A stretch of DNA of 37,088 nucleotides from a virus (IMGVR_UViG_3300050175_000018:1-37088), one strand, 5' to 3'. Shown: positions 28,195-34,846, counted from the stretch's first letter. The notes: generated by a model from the letters alone, not told the origin. Numbers and translations: made by a program.

Positions 28195-28701
28195 ATGACA
28201 GATCAAAAAACACTAGGTCAAGACGAAGTAAACGAGATATGCAAGAAACATCAGCTATGGTGCGATAAGCAGGAAGGCGGCGAGCCAGCTTTATTCCAGA
28301 ACTACGTGTTTAAATCGGTTGATTTCAGCGATTTAAATTTAGAGCATTCTTTTTTTGCAGACTGTTTTTTTAAAGATTGTCTATTTAATCGATCCAAACT
28401 TAATTACAGTATCTTTAATAACGGCAAATTTTTCGGCTGTGATTTCCATGAGTCCAAATGCTGCAAATTGATCTTTGATGATTGTTTTGTATCAAACACA
28501 GATTTTGGTTCGTCGTGTCTGGGTATGGGAAGGGTGCATAATACGCAAATTAATAATTGTGATTTTAGTCACTCGAATTTAAAGAGTTCGTTTTTTATCA
28601 TGTCGAACATAAGTTATTCAGATTTTGCAAAAGCGGATATAACTAAAGCTGATTTTAGTAGTAGTAAAATAACTAATTCCAGAGGCTTAGAACATGTCTG
28701 A
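28195..28701 (+). CDS. Pentapeptide-repeat protein
   Basis: A 168-aa protein. Residues about 40-160 carry repeats of the A(D/N)LxF type: VDFSDLNLEHSFFADCFFKD, FNRSKLNYSIFNNGKFFGCD, INNCDFSHSNLKSSFFIMSN, YSDFAKADITKADFSSSKIT. This gives a right-handed quadrilateral beta helix that can mimic DNA; related proteins such as Qnr and MfpA bind gyrase. There is an N-terminal helix of about 35 residues. It is the first gene after a strong regulated promoter and overlaps the next by 8 nt. Binding partner is unknown. Confidence 0.85.
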   Translation: MTDQKTLGQDEVNEICKKHQLWCDKQEGGEPALFQNYVFKSVDFSDLNLEHSFFADCFFKDCLFNRSKLNYSIFNNGKFFGCDFHESKCCKLIFDDCFVSNTDFGSSCLGMGRVHNTQINNCDFSHSNLKSSFFIMSNISYSDFAKADITKADFSSSKITNSRGLEHV

Positions 28702-28969
28702 TTTACTTGATACTGTCATAGACGGTGTGCGATGTGATGTTGATATCACTTTCGACTCGCACGATCCAGAAGACGAACCAGTGGTTTTCAGGCTGAAAGC
28801 TGAGGCTTTGAATAGTTCTCAACAGGGTAAAGTAGAATGGATTAACCAGCTAGACGTAAACAGCGTAGATTCAGAGCGCTACGAAGACTGGCAAGAGGTA
28901 GCTGATTCTATGCTTTACGCTTTAAAGGTTTCTTGGGCTGAATCAAAAAACCCTATAGATTGGGATTAA
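28694..28969 (+). CDS. Hypothetical acidic protein, 91 aa
   Basis: A 91-aa strongly acidic protein, MSDLLDTVIDGVRCDVDITF onward, with a central DVNSVDSERYEDWQEVADSM and ending NPIDWD. It starts inside the pentapeptide-repeat gene with AGAGG 8 nt upstream, so the two are produced together. I do not recognise a family. The negative charge would suit a DNA mimic or an inhibitor of a DNA-binding protein, but this is only a suggestion. Confidence 0.55.
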   Translation: MSDLLDTVIDGVRCDVDITFDSHDPEDEPVVFRLKAEALNSSQQGKVEWINQLDVNSVDSERYEDWQEVADSMLYALKVSWAESKNPIDWD

Positions 28970-28981
28970 CGGAGGTTTGTG

Positions 28982-29245
28982 ATGAGTAAATTCCTTGACC
29001 CGATATATCTTTTTACACAACTGATCAAGTTAATCACTATTTTACTGTTCGGGAAAAGGGTTTTTAACTTAATCGCTCTGGCCTTGGGAATAATGAAGTT
29101 ATGGTTTATGGGTAAAAGATCGAATGATGAGAATCTACGTTATTTACTCGATTTGTGCTACACGGTTTCGGCGGTTGAGTTTAATCAATTCAGATACTGG
29201 TGGATGCCAAGGTTCAAAATAAACGAGGACAAATTCAATGCCTAA
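28982..29245 (+). CDS. Membrane-associated hypothetical protein, 87 aa
   Basis: An 87-aa protein with a hydrophobic segment (LITILLFG, then VFNLIALALGIMKLWFMG, residues about 18-45) interrupted by a short polar turn, followed by a cytoplasmic-looking tail with YLLDLCYTVSAVEFNQFRYW. GGAGG (28971-28975) is 6 nt before ATG 28982 and only 3 nt before an in-frame GTG 28979. No family is recognised. It is coupled to the next gene by an 8-nt overlap. Confidence 0.5.
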   Translation: MSKFLDPIYLFTQLIKLITILLFGKRVFNLIALALGIMKLWFMGKRSNDENLRYLLDLCYTVSAVEFNQFRYWWMPRFKINEDKFNA

Positions 29246-29606
29246 ATTAGCAGACAAGACAAACGCGGAATTAAGGGATGAATGCGTCCAGCATTGGGAG
29301 CGTGCTAGGGATTTAACCGTTGAGCAGATATTCGCAGGTGAAGAGTCGATAACTGGAGGTAATTGCGCATTTTGTAACGTATACATTAAAGGAAAAGGCT
29401 ACGATGACAGATGTATCGGCTGCCCTATTTTCCTTAAAACAGGCTGGAAGAGTTGCTTTTACACCCCTTACCATGGAGCGTCCGATTCTAGGGAATATGT
29501 TACAGAGATAGATGATAGAAGCGGAGAGGTTCTAAGGGACGCTATTTCAGAATATAAATCTAGCTGTCAAGACATGATAGATTTCCTTGAAAACCTAGAG
29601 GTTTAA
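29238..29606 (+). CDS. Conserved phage protein with a cysteine-rich zinc-binding core
   Basis: A 122-aa protein. After a helical N-terminus it has GGNCAFCNVYIKGKGYDDRC, then IGCPIFLKTGWKSCFYTPYH. The arrangement C-x2-C ... C-x2-C-P-I ... C-x-x-T-P-Y recurs in uncharacterised phage proteins and looks like a small zinc module. The C-terminal helix (EVLRDAISEYKSSCQDMIDF) may mediate dimerisation. GAGGA lies 8 nt before ATG 29238. Function unknown. Confidence 0.6.
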   Translation: MPKLADKTNAELRDECVQHWERARDLTVEQIFAGEESITGGNCAFCNVYIKGKGYDDRCIGCPIFLKTGWKSCFYTPYHGASDSREYVTEIDDRSGEVLRDAISEYKSSCQDMIDFLENLEV

Positions 29607-29609
29607 GCC

Positions 29610-29978
29610 ATGAGTAAAGCAATCGATTCTTCTGAAAACTGGGAAGATAAAACCGAAAGTGAGAAAGAAATTTTCCGTTTAGAGTGGGAGAATATAGCTC
29701 AATCTGAAGAAATAAAGTCTTTAAAAGTCAGGCTCGAAGGCCGCGAATGGGTTGATCGAATGGGAGAAGTAGTTCAGGCGGTATTCGATAATGAGGGGTC
29801 ATTCATACAAAAGTTTTTACCTAACATAGGGTCAAAGATAATTAGTTCCTTTTACATGTCTGGGAAGAACTCTGTGATAATGTATGAGCAAGAGAGGGAA
29901 TGGCGGGAGGCGGATACCTGGATAAGAACCCTTGAGGTTCTAGACTGGTTCGAATCACTCCAAGAAAAGGATGTTTGA
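29610..29978 (+). CDS. Hypothetical protein, 122 aa
   Basis: A 122-aa acidic protein, MSKAIDSSENWEDKTESEKE onward, helical with a coiled segment near residues 20-45 (EIFRLEWENIAQSEEIKSLK) and several tryptophans toward the end (REWREADTWIRTLEVLDWFE). I do not recognise it. It starts 4 nt after the previous stop and ends directly before a small membrane protein gene, in a run of small early genes without internal gaps. Confidence 0.5.
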   Translation: MSKAIDSSENWEDKTESEKEIFRLEWENIAQSEEIKSLKVRLEGREWVDRMGEVVQAVFDNEGSFIQKFLPNIGSKIISSFYMSGKNSVIMYEQEREWREADTWIRTLEVLDWFESLQEKDV

Positions 29979-30134
29979 ATGAAAACCACTCTAATAATAG
30001 TTGGGTGTACATTAGAGATAACTTCAGACTTTCATTCTGAGTACGGGCTTGTTGTTAAAGTGTTTGGTGTCTTGCTTGTTGTTGCCGCCGTATTGCTAGA
30101 TAAATCAGTTATAAACAGCAGAAAAAGAGGCTAG
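29979..30134 (+). CDS. Small membrane protein, 51 aa
   Basis: A 51-aa frame, MKTTLIIVGCTLEITSDFHS then EYGLVVKVFGVLLVVAAVLL, ending DKSVINSRKRG. Residues about 23-41 form a membrane helix, and the basic C-terminus predicts a cytoplasmic tail; the N-terminal hydrophobic part is short. AAGGA lies 8 nt before ATG 29979, which follows the previous stop directly. It sits just before the ERF gene. Function unknown. Confidence 0.5.
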   Translation: MKTTLIIVGCTLEITSDFHSEYGLVVKVFGVLLVVAAVLLDKSVINSRKRG

Positions 30135-30140
30135 AAAGAA

Positions 30141-30884
30141 ATGACAGATAATAAAGAGTTTGAAAATATACCGGCAGATAATTCATTGGAAGCTATTCAA
30201 AGTCCAATGGCTATGATGATCCAGGCCAAGCAGGCCGGGTTTGATATGTCGGAAATCAAGGAAATGATGGACTTACAGGATCGTAATGACCAAAGGCTAG
30301 CTAAGCAGTCATTCAACAAAGCGGTAGCGGCATTCAAAGCTGAAGACATTACGATTAAAAAAGATAAAACTGTGATATTTGAACATAAGGACGGCAGAGG
30401 TCAAACTGTATACGACCATGCGACGCTAGGGAATATTGTCGCAATAGCCGTGCCGCTCATGGCTTCGCATGGGCTTAGTCATAAATGGGAAGCAAAGCGA
30501 GAAGCTGACCGCATCGAAGTGCGCTGTATTTTGGCCCATAGGGAGGGGCATAGCGAGGCAACAGAATGGTGGCCCGGCCCGCTGGATTCATCCGGTAGTA
30601 AGAATTCAATACAGCAAGCAGCATCAACAGTGACTTATTTAGAAAGGTATACTTTTCTAATGATTACTGGTTTAGCGGTGGAGAATCAGGATGACGACGG
30701 TAACAGCGTTATTGAGTACGTAAGCCAAGAAGACGCCATTAATTTGCAGGCTGCTTTAGAAGATGTCGGCGGCAACAAGGAAAAGTTCCTGAAGCTTTTT
30801 AATGCCGGTTCTTTCGAAGAAATTAGGTTGCATCGTCTCGAAAAAGCTTGGGACGCAATCGAGCAAAAGAGAACAGCTCAATGA
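30141..30884 (+). CDS. erf: ERF-family single-strand annealing recombinase
   Basis: A 247-aa protein. The ERF core runs from about residue 55 to 185: AKQSFNKAVAAFKAEDITIK, DHATLGNIVAIAVPLMASHG, then the diagnostic SIQQAASTVTYLERYTFLM and GLAVENQDDDGN. ERF proteins form rings on single-stranded DNA and anneal complementary strands during phage recombination and concatemer formation. The C-terminal part (about 190-247) is helical. It overlaps the exonuclease gene by 4 nt, forming a two-component annealing system like lambda Bet/Exo. Confidence 0.9.
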   Translation: MTDNKEFENIPADNSLEAIQSPMAMMIQAKQAGFDMSEIKEMMDLQDRNDQRLAKQSFNKAVAAFKAEDITIKKDKTVIFEHKDGRGQTVYDHATLGNIVAIAVPLMASHGLSHKWEAKREADRIEVRCILAHREGHSEATEWWPGPLDSSGSKNSIQQAASTVTYLERYTFLMITGLAVENQDDDGNSVIEYVSQEDAINLQAALEDVGGNKEKFLKLFNAGSFEEIRLHRLEKAWDAIEQKRTAQ

Positions 30885-31489
30885 TTAAGCTAGATGTTGA
30901 GCAAGGTTCGCCAGAGTGGTTTGCTGCACGATGCGGCATTCCAACAGCTTCAAACTTCAATAAAATTTTCACTAGCAAGGGCGAAAAGTCGGCTTCTGCA
31001 AAAGGATACATGAACACTTTAATAGCGGAGTCCTTGACAGGGGAAAAAACGAGCTTCAATCCAACCAAGTGGATGAAGCGAGGCACAGATCTTGAGGATG
31101 AAGCCCGTAACGCTTATGAGTTTATTACTGATTCGGAAGTTGAGACTATTGGACTAGTGTATAGAGATGAAAATAAAAAAGTGTCATGCTCTCCAGACGG
31201 AGGACTGCTTTCGCTAAAAGGGCTAGAGATTAAATGCCCTTCTCCCGGAGTCCATGTTAGTTATCTTTTGGGTCAAAAATTACCTACTGAATACGTTCAG
31301 CAAGTACAAGGCTCTATGTGGGTAACGGGGTTACAGGAATGGGATTTCATGAGCTATCACCCTGGAATGAAGCCTTTTATTATAACCGTACCGAGGAATG
31401 AAAGGCTTATGGTTGCAATTGAAGAAATTATCGGTGATTTCAATGAAGACATGGCCGCAAAAAAACTACTTTTAACGGAGATTAAATAA
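30881..31489 (+). CDS. YqaJ/lambda Exo-type recombination exonuclease
   Basis: A 202-aa nuclease of the YqaJ (lambda exonuclease-like, PD-(D/E)XK) family. Visible motifs are the N-terminal GSPEWFAARCGIPTASNF, MKRGTDLEDEARNAYE, SCSPDGGL with the catalytic Asp, LEIKCPSP with the E-x-K pair, and the following YVQQVQGSMWVTG. It resects double-stranded ends to give the strands used by the ERF protein. Start is ATG 30881, overlapping the ERF stop (ATGA); an upstream in-frame TTG lies inside ERF and is rejected. Intact length. Confidence 0.9.
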   Translation: MIKLDVEQGSPEWFAARCGIPTASNFNKIFTSKGEKSASAKGYMNTLIAESLTGEKTSFNPTKWMKRGTDLEDEARNAYEFITDSEVETIGLVYRDENKKVSCSPDGGLLSLKGLEIKCPSPGVHVSYLLGQKLPTEYVQQVQGSMWVTGLQEWDFMSYHPGMKPFIITVPRNERLMVAIEEIIGDFNEDMAAKKLLLTEIK

Positions 31490-32076
31490 TGAAAACTGAT
31501 ATAGTTGAGTTGGAAAAAATGAACGCGGCGAAAGTAAAAGATTCGGTTGTTTCTTTGCTTGAGAAATCTATTGTTGCACGTGAAAAGTACGAAGCGGAGC
31601 AAGCGGAGCTTGAAAAACTTCGAGAAGCAGAGGAAGAGCGCAAGAAGCAAGAAGAGCAGAAGCGTATTGAAGAGCTCGCCAAGGCAGCCGCCGAGGCAGC
31701 CGCTCAAAAAAAGGTTAAAGACGCTGAAGACAAAGCCGAGCGTGAGCGTAAAGAATTCGAAGAGCGCGAAAAGCAATTGGAAGCTGATCGCATTGCGGCA
31801 GCCGAGAAATTCGAGGCAGAAAAGATAAAAGCCGCTGAAAAGGCAGAGAACGACAAAAACCAGGCTATTGATGCAGAGGTGCAACGCCAGATTAAAGAGA
31901 AAGCGAGGTTAGAAAGAGAAGCGGCGGCAAGGGCTGCTGATACAGCAAACAGGAGAAAAGTTAACAACGAGGCCCTAGCGGCGTTTAAGAAAGGTGGTCT
32001 TGATCCGAAGGCGGCAAAACTTGCTGTAGAGCTAATAGCAAAAAAGATGATTGCGAACGTCGTTATAAACTACTAA
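31489..32076 (+). CDS. Long Ala/Glu/Lys-rich coiled-coil protein
   Basis: A 195-aa protein. Residues about 30-150 are an almost uninterrupted charged helix (EKYEAEQAELEKLREAEEER, KKVKDAEDKAERERKEFEER), followed by a small globular end (EALAAFKKGGLDPKAAKLAV). Coiled-coil proteins of this design, with the final ALxxxG-(L/D)-x-x-x-A-A-K-x-x-V-x-x-I-A segment, often follow recombinase genes in phages, but I know no biochemical role. It overlaps the exonuclease stop by one base. GGAG lies 7-8 nt before the ATG. Confidence 0.65.
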   Translation: MKTDIVELEKMNAAKVKDSVVSLLEKSIVAREKYEAEQAELEKLREAEEERKKQEEQKRIEELAKAAAEAAAQKKVKDAEDKAERERKEFEEREKQLEADRIAAAEKFEAEKIKAAEKAENDKNQAIDAEVQRQIKEKARLEREAAARAADTANRRKVNNEALAAFKKGGLDPKAAKLAVELIAKKMIANVVINY

Positions 32077-32090
32077 ACAGCAAAAAAGGC

Positions 32091-32118
32091 TGGACAAAGT
32101 ATATTAAAATACTATACT
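32091..32118 (+). promoter_or_regulatory. Promoter with shared spacer motif, upstream of the lipoprotein gene
   Basis: TGGACA (32091-32096), a 16-nt spacer and TATACT (32113-32118). The spacer ends TATTAAAATAC, aligned exactly with the motif in the promoters at 16962 and 28138. AGTAT-ATTAAA-ATACT (32098-32113) is an inverted repeat. GAGGA before ATG 32143 shows the mRNA has a normal leader. Confidence 0.65.
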
Positions 32119-32142
32119 AAGGAAAAAAAAGAGGATAACAAC

Positions 32143-32433
32143 ATGACACAGATAACTACTACCTTAGTTCTGGCTTTAATGTTAACAGGCTGCGCAAAGC
32201 AGACAAATACGGTGAATATTGGTGATGTTAATTTGAGCGCTGATGTTCCAGATCAGATATCAATCTTGCTAGATGTTCCTTATATCGCCGAATACAACGG
32301 TTTATTAGTGGTTCGCTACTTGATCGAAACAGAGAACGCTATCGAAGAAATATGTAAATTAGTCGATATTCACCAGCTTTCTGAGTTGATCGATATTCGC
32401 GATGCAGAGAGTTATGGGGAGTGTGTTACTTGA
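32143..32433 (+). CDS. Small phage lipoprotein
   Basis: A 96-aa protein with a lipoprotein signal: MTQITTTLVLALMLTGCAKQ, lipobox LTGC with Cys17 as lipid anchor. The mature part is acidic, with VNIGDVNLSADVPDQISILL, then EICKLVDIHQLSELIDIRDA and a later Cys. Residues after the anchor (A-K) do not give the Asp+2 inner-membrane retention signal, so outer-membrane sorting is expected. Phage lipoproteins often block receptors against superinfection; spanin o-subunits are shorter and Pro-rich. It shares a promoter type with the pentapeptide-repeat gene rather than sitting in the lysis operon. Confidence 0.65.
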   Translation: MTQITTTLVLALMLTGCAKQTNTVNIGDVNLSADVPDQISILLDVPYIAEYNGLLVVRYLIETENAIEEICKLVDIHQLSELIDIRDAESYGECVT

Positions 32434-32456
32434 GCATTTAAAACGCTAGCGGACTT

Positions 32457-32466
32457 GTGGTATTAT
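32457..32466 (+). promoter_or_regulatory. Extended -10 promoter for a leaderless lysis-region transcript
   Basis: TGG-TATTAT (hexamer 32461-32466) is an extended -10, followed by 6 nt and ATG 32473 with no ribosome binding site. No clear -35 is found, as expected for this class. It could start the lysis cassette transcript. A TATACT-like overlap (32465-32470) is too close to the ATG to be used for this gene. Confidence 0.4.
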
Positions 32467-32472
32467 ACTGCT

Positions 32473-32649
32473 ATGAACTGGACTAGCACTAAGTTTGTAA
32501 CAACTTCTTTTTCTCTAGTAGCTGCATTGTACTGTGTAGCTAACGGTTATATAGATGGAACCGCTTACGTTACAATAACATTGGGAGTTCTGGCTAATTA
32601 TGCTCATCACGATGTAAAGCAGAAAGGGTTGAATGATGGAAATACTTGA
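32473..32649 (+). CDS. Small membrane protein upstream of the holin, possible antiholin or holin partner
   Basis: A 58-aa protein, MNWTSTKFVTTSFSLVAALY then CVANGYIDGTAYVTITLGVL and ANYAHHDVKQKGLNDGNT. Two hydrophobic stretches (about 8-24 and 30-46) suggest a helical hairpin. The pattern is holin-like and it lies directly before the 3TM holin, overlapping it by 17 nt. A role as pinholin or antiholin is inference. The start is ATG 32473, preceded by a -10-like element instead of a ribosome binding site. A longer frame from TTG 32455 would include that element. Confidence 0.55.
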   Translation: MNWTSTKFVTTSFSLVAALYCVANGYIDGTAYVTITLGVLANYAHHDVKQKGLNDGNT

Positions 32650-33160
32650 TATACTAGGTGTCGGCGGGTCAGTAGTGTCAGGTGGGGTTTTTGGTCTTCT
32701 CGGCTCAGCATTCGGGGCATGGATGAAAACCAAGCAAAAAAAAGCTGAATTGGAAGAAAAAGCGGCAGAAAGGAATCATCAAAAAGAAATGTTCAAGCTA
32801 AACATGGAAAGCAATTCTCAACAGGGATCGTGGGCTGCTTTAGAAACTTCTTTGAGGGCCGAAGAATTAACTAATAATACTAACAATTACAAATGGGTAT
32901 CAGCTATAAAAGCTTTGTTCCGACCGTTCTTGACAACTTCGCTATGGGGGATGGTAGCCTGGGAAATTAATTTACTGCTTTCTGGGTCATTGACGACTTA
33001 TTTAGCACAAGCAATTGACTCTCAAGCTATATTTGAACCCACTGAAATAGTCTCGATAGTCAAATACATTATTTATTCAACTGTTTTTTCTGCTACTACC
33101 GCTACTACATGGTGGTTCGGTGAAAGAAGTTTGACAATGCCAGAATTCAAAAATAGGTAA
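32633..33160 (+). CDS. Holin of the 3TM (gene-transfer-release) type
   Basis: A 175-aa protein. It begins with a Gly-rich hydrophobic helix (ILGVGGSVVSGGVFGLLGSA), then a charged coiled coil (KTKQKKAELEEKAAERNHQK, residues about 33-65) and two further membrane segments (LTTSLWGMVAWEINLLLSG and VKYIIYSTVFSATTATTWWF). The W-V-S-A-I-K-A-L-F-R-P-F-L-T junction is diagnostic of the 3TM holin family. Holins open the inner membrane at lysis time. AAAGG is 6 nt before ATG 32633. The next gene encodes the putative lysis enzyme. Confidence 0.8.
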   Translation: MMEILDILGVGGSVVSGGVFGLLGSAFGAWMKTKQKKAELEEKAAERNHQKEMFKLNMESNSQQGSWAALETSLRAEELTNNTNNYKWVSAIKALFRPFLTTSLWGMVAWEINLLLSGSLTTYLAQAIDSQAIFEPTEIVSIVKYIIYSTVFSATTATTWWFGERSLTMPEFKNR

Positions 33161-33164
33161 TGAA

Positions 33165-33605
33165 ATGATAGTAATTAGACGCCAGCCAGACAGTAAAAAA
33201 GGCACTCATGGGTTTATGGATCCAGGCGGTAAGCTGTGGCATTCGATCGAAGCCCCCGATCTTGGTAATAAGCCTTTTGTGTCATGCATACCATGCGGTG
33301 AGTATGTTTTAGTGCCGTATTCTTCTTCCAGGTATGGAGAATGTTTCATGATGGTTAATCCAGACCTGAACGTTTATGCCAGAAAAGACTCTCCAGGTAG
33401 GGGCGAAACCGGACGCTACAAGTGCCTTTTCGTTCATGCAGGTAATGAGGTTGAGAATTTTATCGGTTGTGTTGGCGCTAGTCATGCTTACGATGTAGAG
33501 AACGACCGGCTATTATCTAGCACTAAAAAAGCGTGTTTAGAAATTAATAGATTGGTTCATGAAGAAGGTTCTTATAGACTTCTGATCACAAAAGATTATA
33601 TTTAA
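33165..33605 (+). CDS. DUF5675-type protein, candidate endolysin of unusual fold
   Basis: A 146-aa protein with CIPCGEYVLVPYSSSRYG (residues 41-58), a segment SPGRGETGRYKCLFVHAGNE with His91-Ala-Gly-Asn, then FIGCVGASHAYD with Cys102. The I-P-x-G-x-Y ... H-x-G-N ... G-C pattern is that of DUF5675, which recalls the His/Cys layout of L,D-transpeptidase-like folds. No other lysozyme, amidase or peptidase is seen in the window, and the gene lies between holin and spanin-like genes, so it is the best endolysin candidate. No signal peptide, so export would need the holin. Activity is not proven. Confidence 0.65.
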   Translation: MIVIRRQPDSKKGTHGFMDPGGKLWHSIEAPDLGNKPFVSCIPCGEYVLVPYSSSRYGECFMMVNPDLNVYARKDSPGRGETGRYKCLFVHAGNEVENFIGCVGASHAYDVENDRLLSSTKKACLEINRLVHEEGSYRLLITKDYI

Positions 33606-33606
33606 C

Positions 33607-33864
33607 ATGGCTGCTGAAAAAATAACCGCACTTGTGGGTAAAGTAATTTTAACAGCGGCATTGTCATTTGGTGGTGCTACAGTCGGGTTCCTAGTTCAGT
33701 TTGGAAGAATGGATATAAGGATAACCGACCTAGAGGTACTTCAGCACCCACCAATGCTGTATAGGCAGCTACAAGACGAAAGAAATAGGAATTTACAAGA
33801 TTCAATAAATTCGCTCAGAAGAGATTTAGAGCGCCATCGAAGACATCAATACAATGAGAGGTAA
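33607..33864 (+). CDS. Spanin-like (Rz-type) membrane coiled-coil protein
   Basis: An 85-aa protein with an N-terminal membrane segment (ALVGKVILTAALSFGGATVG, then FLVQFG; residues about 8-30) and a charged helical remainder (DERNRNLQDSINSLRRDLER) ending RHRRHQYNER. This is the layout of an inner-membrane spanin. No lipobox-bearing outer-membrane spanin is seen in or after this gene, so the pair is incomplete or the protein has another role, such as a holin helper. It starts one base after the DUF5675 gene and lacks a ribosome binding site. Confidence 0.55.
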   Translation: MAAEKITALVGKVILTAALSFGGATVGFLVQFGRMDIRITDLEVLQHPPMLYRQLQDERNRNLQDSINSLRRDLERHRRHQYNER

Positions 33865-33869
33865 AATAT

Positions 33870-34118
33870 ATGCCGGGCGGAAATAGAGGTTTAATAGACC
33901 GAGACGTGGCTTTATCTTTGAACACAAACACGCACGAAGAAACTGCTGACGCGATAATTATGTGGCTAGAGTCAGGGGACTATCAGATAGTAGTTACTCC
34001 GGCTGCTCTGGACAGAGCATATCAGTCATGCATCCATCATGACTCACTAACAAAGGTTTTCTGTGCCGCGCTTAAGTGCAAGGGCATAGCGTCTGAATAC
34101 GGTGGAAGTGATGCATAA
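33870..34118 (+). CDS. Hypothetical protein in the lysis region, 82 aa
   Basis: An 82-aa soluble protein, MPGGNRGLIDRDVALSLNTN then THEETADAIIMWLESGDYQI, ending KCKGIASEYGGSDA. No signal peptide or membrane helix. GAGG lies 8 nt before ATG 33870. I do not recognise a family. Its 3-prime end overlaps the next gene (a polytopic membrane protein) by 8 nt, so it belongs to the same transcript as the lysis genes. Confidence 0.5.
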   Translation: MPGGNRGLIDRDVALSLNTNTHEETADAIIMWLESGDYQIVVTPAALDRAYQSCIHHDSLTKVFCAALKCKGIASEYGGSDA

Positions 34119-34791
34119 AGCTGTTGCTGGGCTAATCTTTATATTATGTGTCTCGGCAATTAATTATTTCTGGTGGGGTGACGCCGGTTTTATAGTTCAT
34201 TTAATGGGTTTAGCTGTCCCGACTTACACTTTGATTTGGCTATGGATATCTATGATTGCGATGATGTTCGGGTTTAGTCTAGTAGTTAACTTCGCGCAAA
34301 AGCAGTCAGTTTGGCCTTTGGTGGCTATTTGGTGGGCTTTCAACATATTAATAATCGAGTCATTGCAGGCTATTAGCTATCGGCCTGTTGAGTCGGCTGG
34401 AAGTTATTTTGCAGGGCTGCCTAGCCTGATCTATGATTTTGTCGCATTAGGGGCCTTGGACTTATGCAGCTTGTTCATAATTTGGCTTCTTGTAATAGGC
34501 GGAATGATAACCGCGTCTGTTTGGACAGTTATTTTTAGCGGGTTTCTTGTGGTAAACCTATTCGGGCACGCTTTTGGGGCATACGGGCTAATGACCGGGT
34601 TGCACCCAGAAATGATAGCTCAATCATACGATTCATACATGTATTTAGCCTTTACTCTCATGCTCGCGGTTCAGGTTTTTGGCTCTGGTTTCGGCGCTAT
34701 ACTAAGATTAGGGGGGTCAAATGTGGATATATATAGTGACATTCGCCCTTCTTTGCATCGCGTTGCTGGTAGGCATACACATATATCATAA
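34111..34791 (+). CDS. Polytopic membrane protein, 226 aa
   Basis: A 226-aa protein with five or six membrane segments: AVAGLIFILCVSAINYFWW, LMGLAVPTYTLIWLWISMIA, WPLVAIWWAFNILIIESL, LCSLFIIWLLVIGGMITASV, WTVIFSGFLVVNLFGHAFGA and YLAFTLMLAVQVFGSGFG. Such a large multi-spanning protein is unusual in this position; phage holins are normally much smaller. I recognise no family. I use ATG 34111 (GGAAG nearby) rather than the in-frame GTG 34102. The last 71 nt overlap a small membrane gene in another frame. Function unknown. Confidence 0.6.
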   Translation: MHKAVAGLIFILCVSAINYFWWGDAGFIVHLMGLAVPTYTLIWLWISMIAMMFGFSLVVNFAQKQSVWPLVAIWWAFNILIIESLQAISYRPVESAGSYFAGLPSLIYDFVALGALDLCSLFIIWLLVIGGMITASVWTVIFSGFLVVNLFGHAFGAYGLMTGLHPEMIAQSYDSYMYLAFTLMLAVQVFGSGFGAILRLGGSNVDIYSDIRPSLHRVAGRHTHIS

Positions 34792-34846
34792 AGTATATTT
34801 GCACTATAAAAAGGAGCGCAGGAAAAAGAAAAGGAATAAGATTTAA
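34721..34846 (+). CDS. Small membrane protein overlapping the polytopic gene
   Basis: A 41-aa frame, MWIYIVTFALLCIALLVGIH then IYHKVYLHYKKERRKKKRNK and a final Ile. One membrane helix (residues 2-20) and a strongly basic cytoplasmic tail. GGGGGG is 4-5 nt before ATG 34721, which lies 71 nt inside the preceding gene. The arrangement and typical membrane-plus-basic tail make it plausible as a real overlapping gene. Confidence 0.45.
   Translation: MWIYIVTFALLCIALLVGIHIYHKVYLHYKKERRKKKRNKI

Noticed and set aside
29944-29958. tRNA-like TGGTTCGAATC sequence
   Set aside because: It lies within the coding frame of the 122-aa protein (LDWFESL) and no acceptor stem, anticodon arm or CCA end can be formed around it.
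31357-31884. Long antisense reading frame of 175 aa
   Set aside because: It is the mirror of the coiled-coil gene and exonuclease end, is almost entirely Leu/Phe/Ser as expected from antisense Glu/Lys codons, and has no ribosome binding site.
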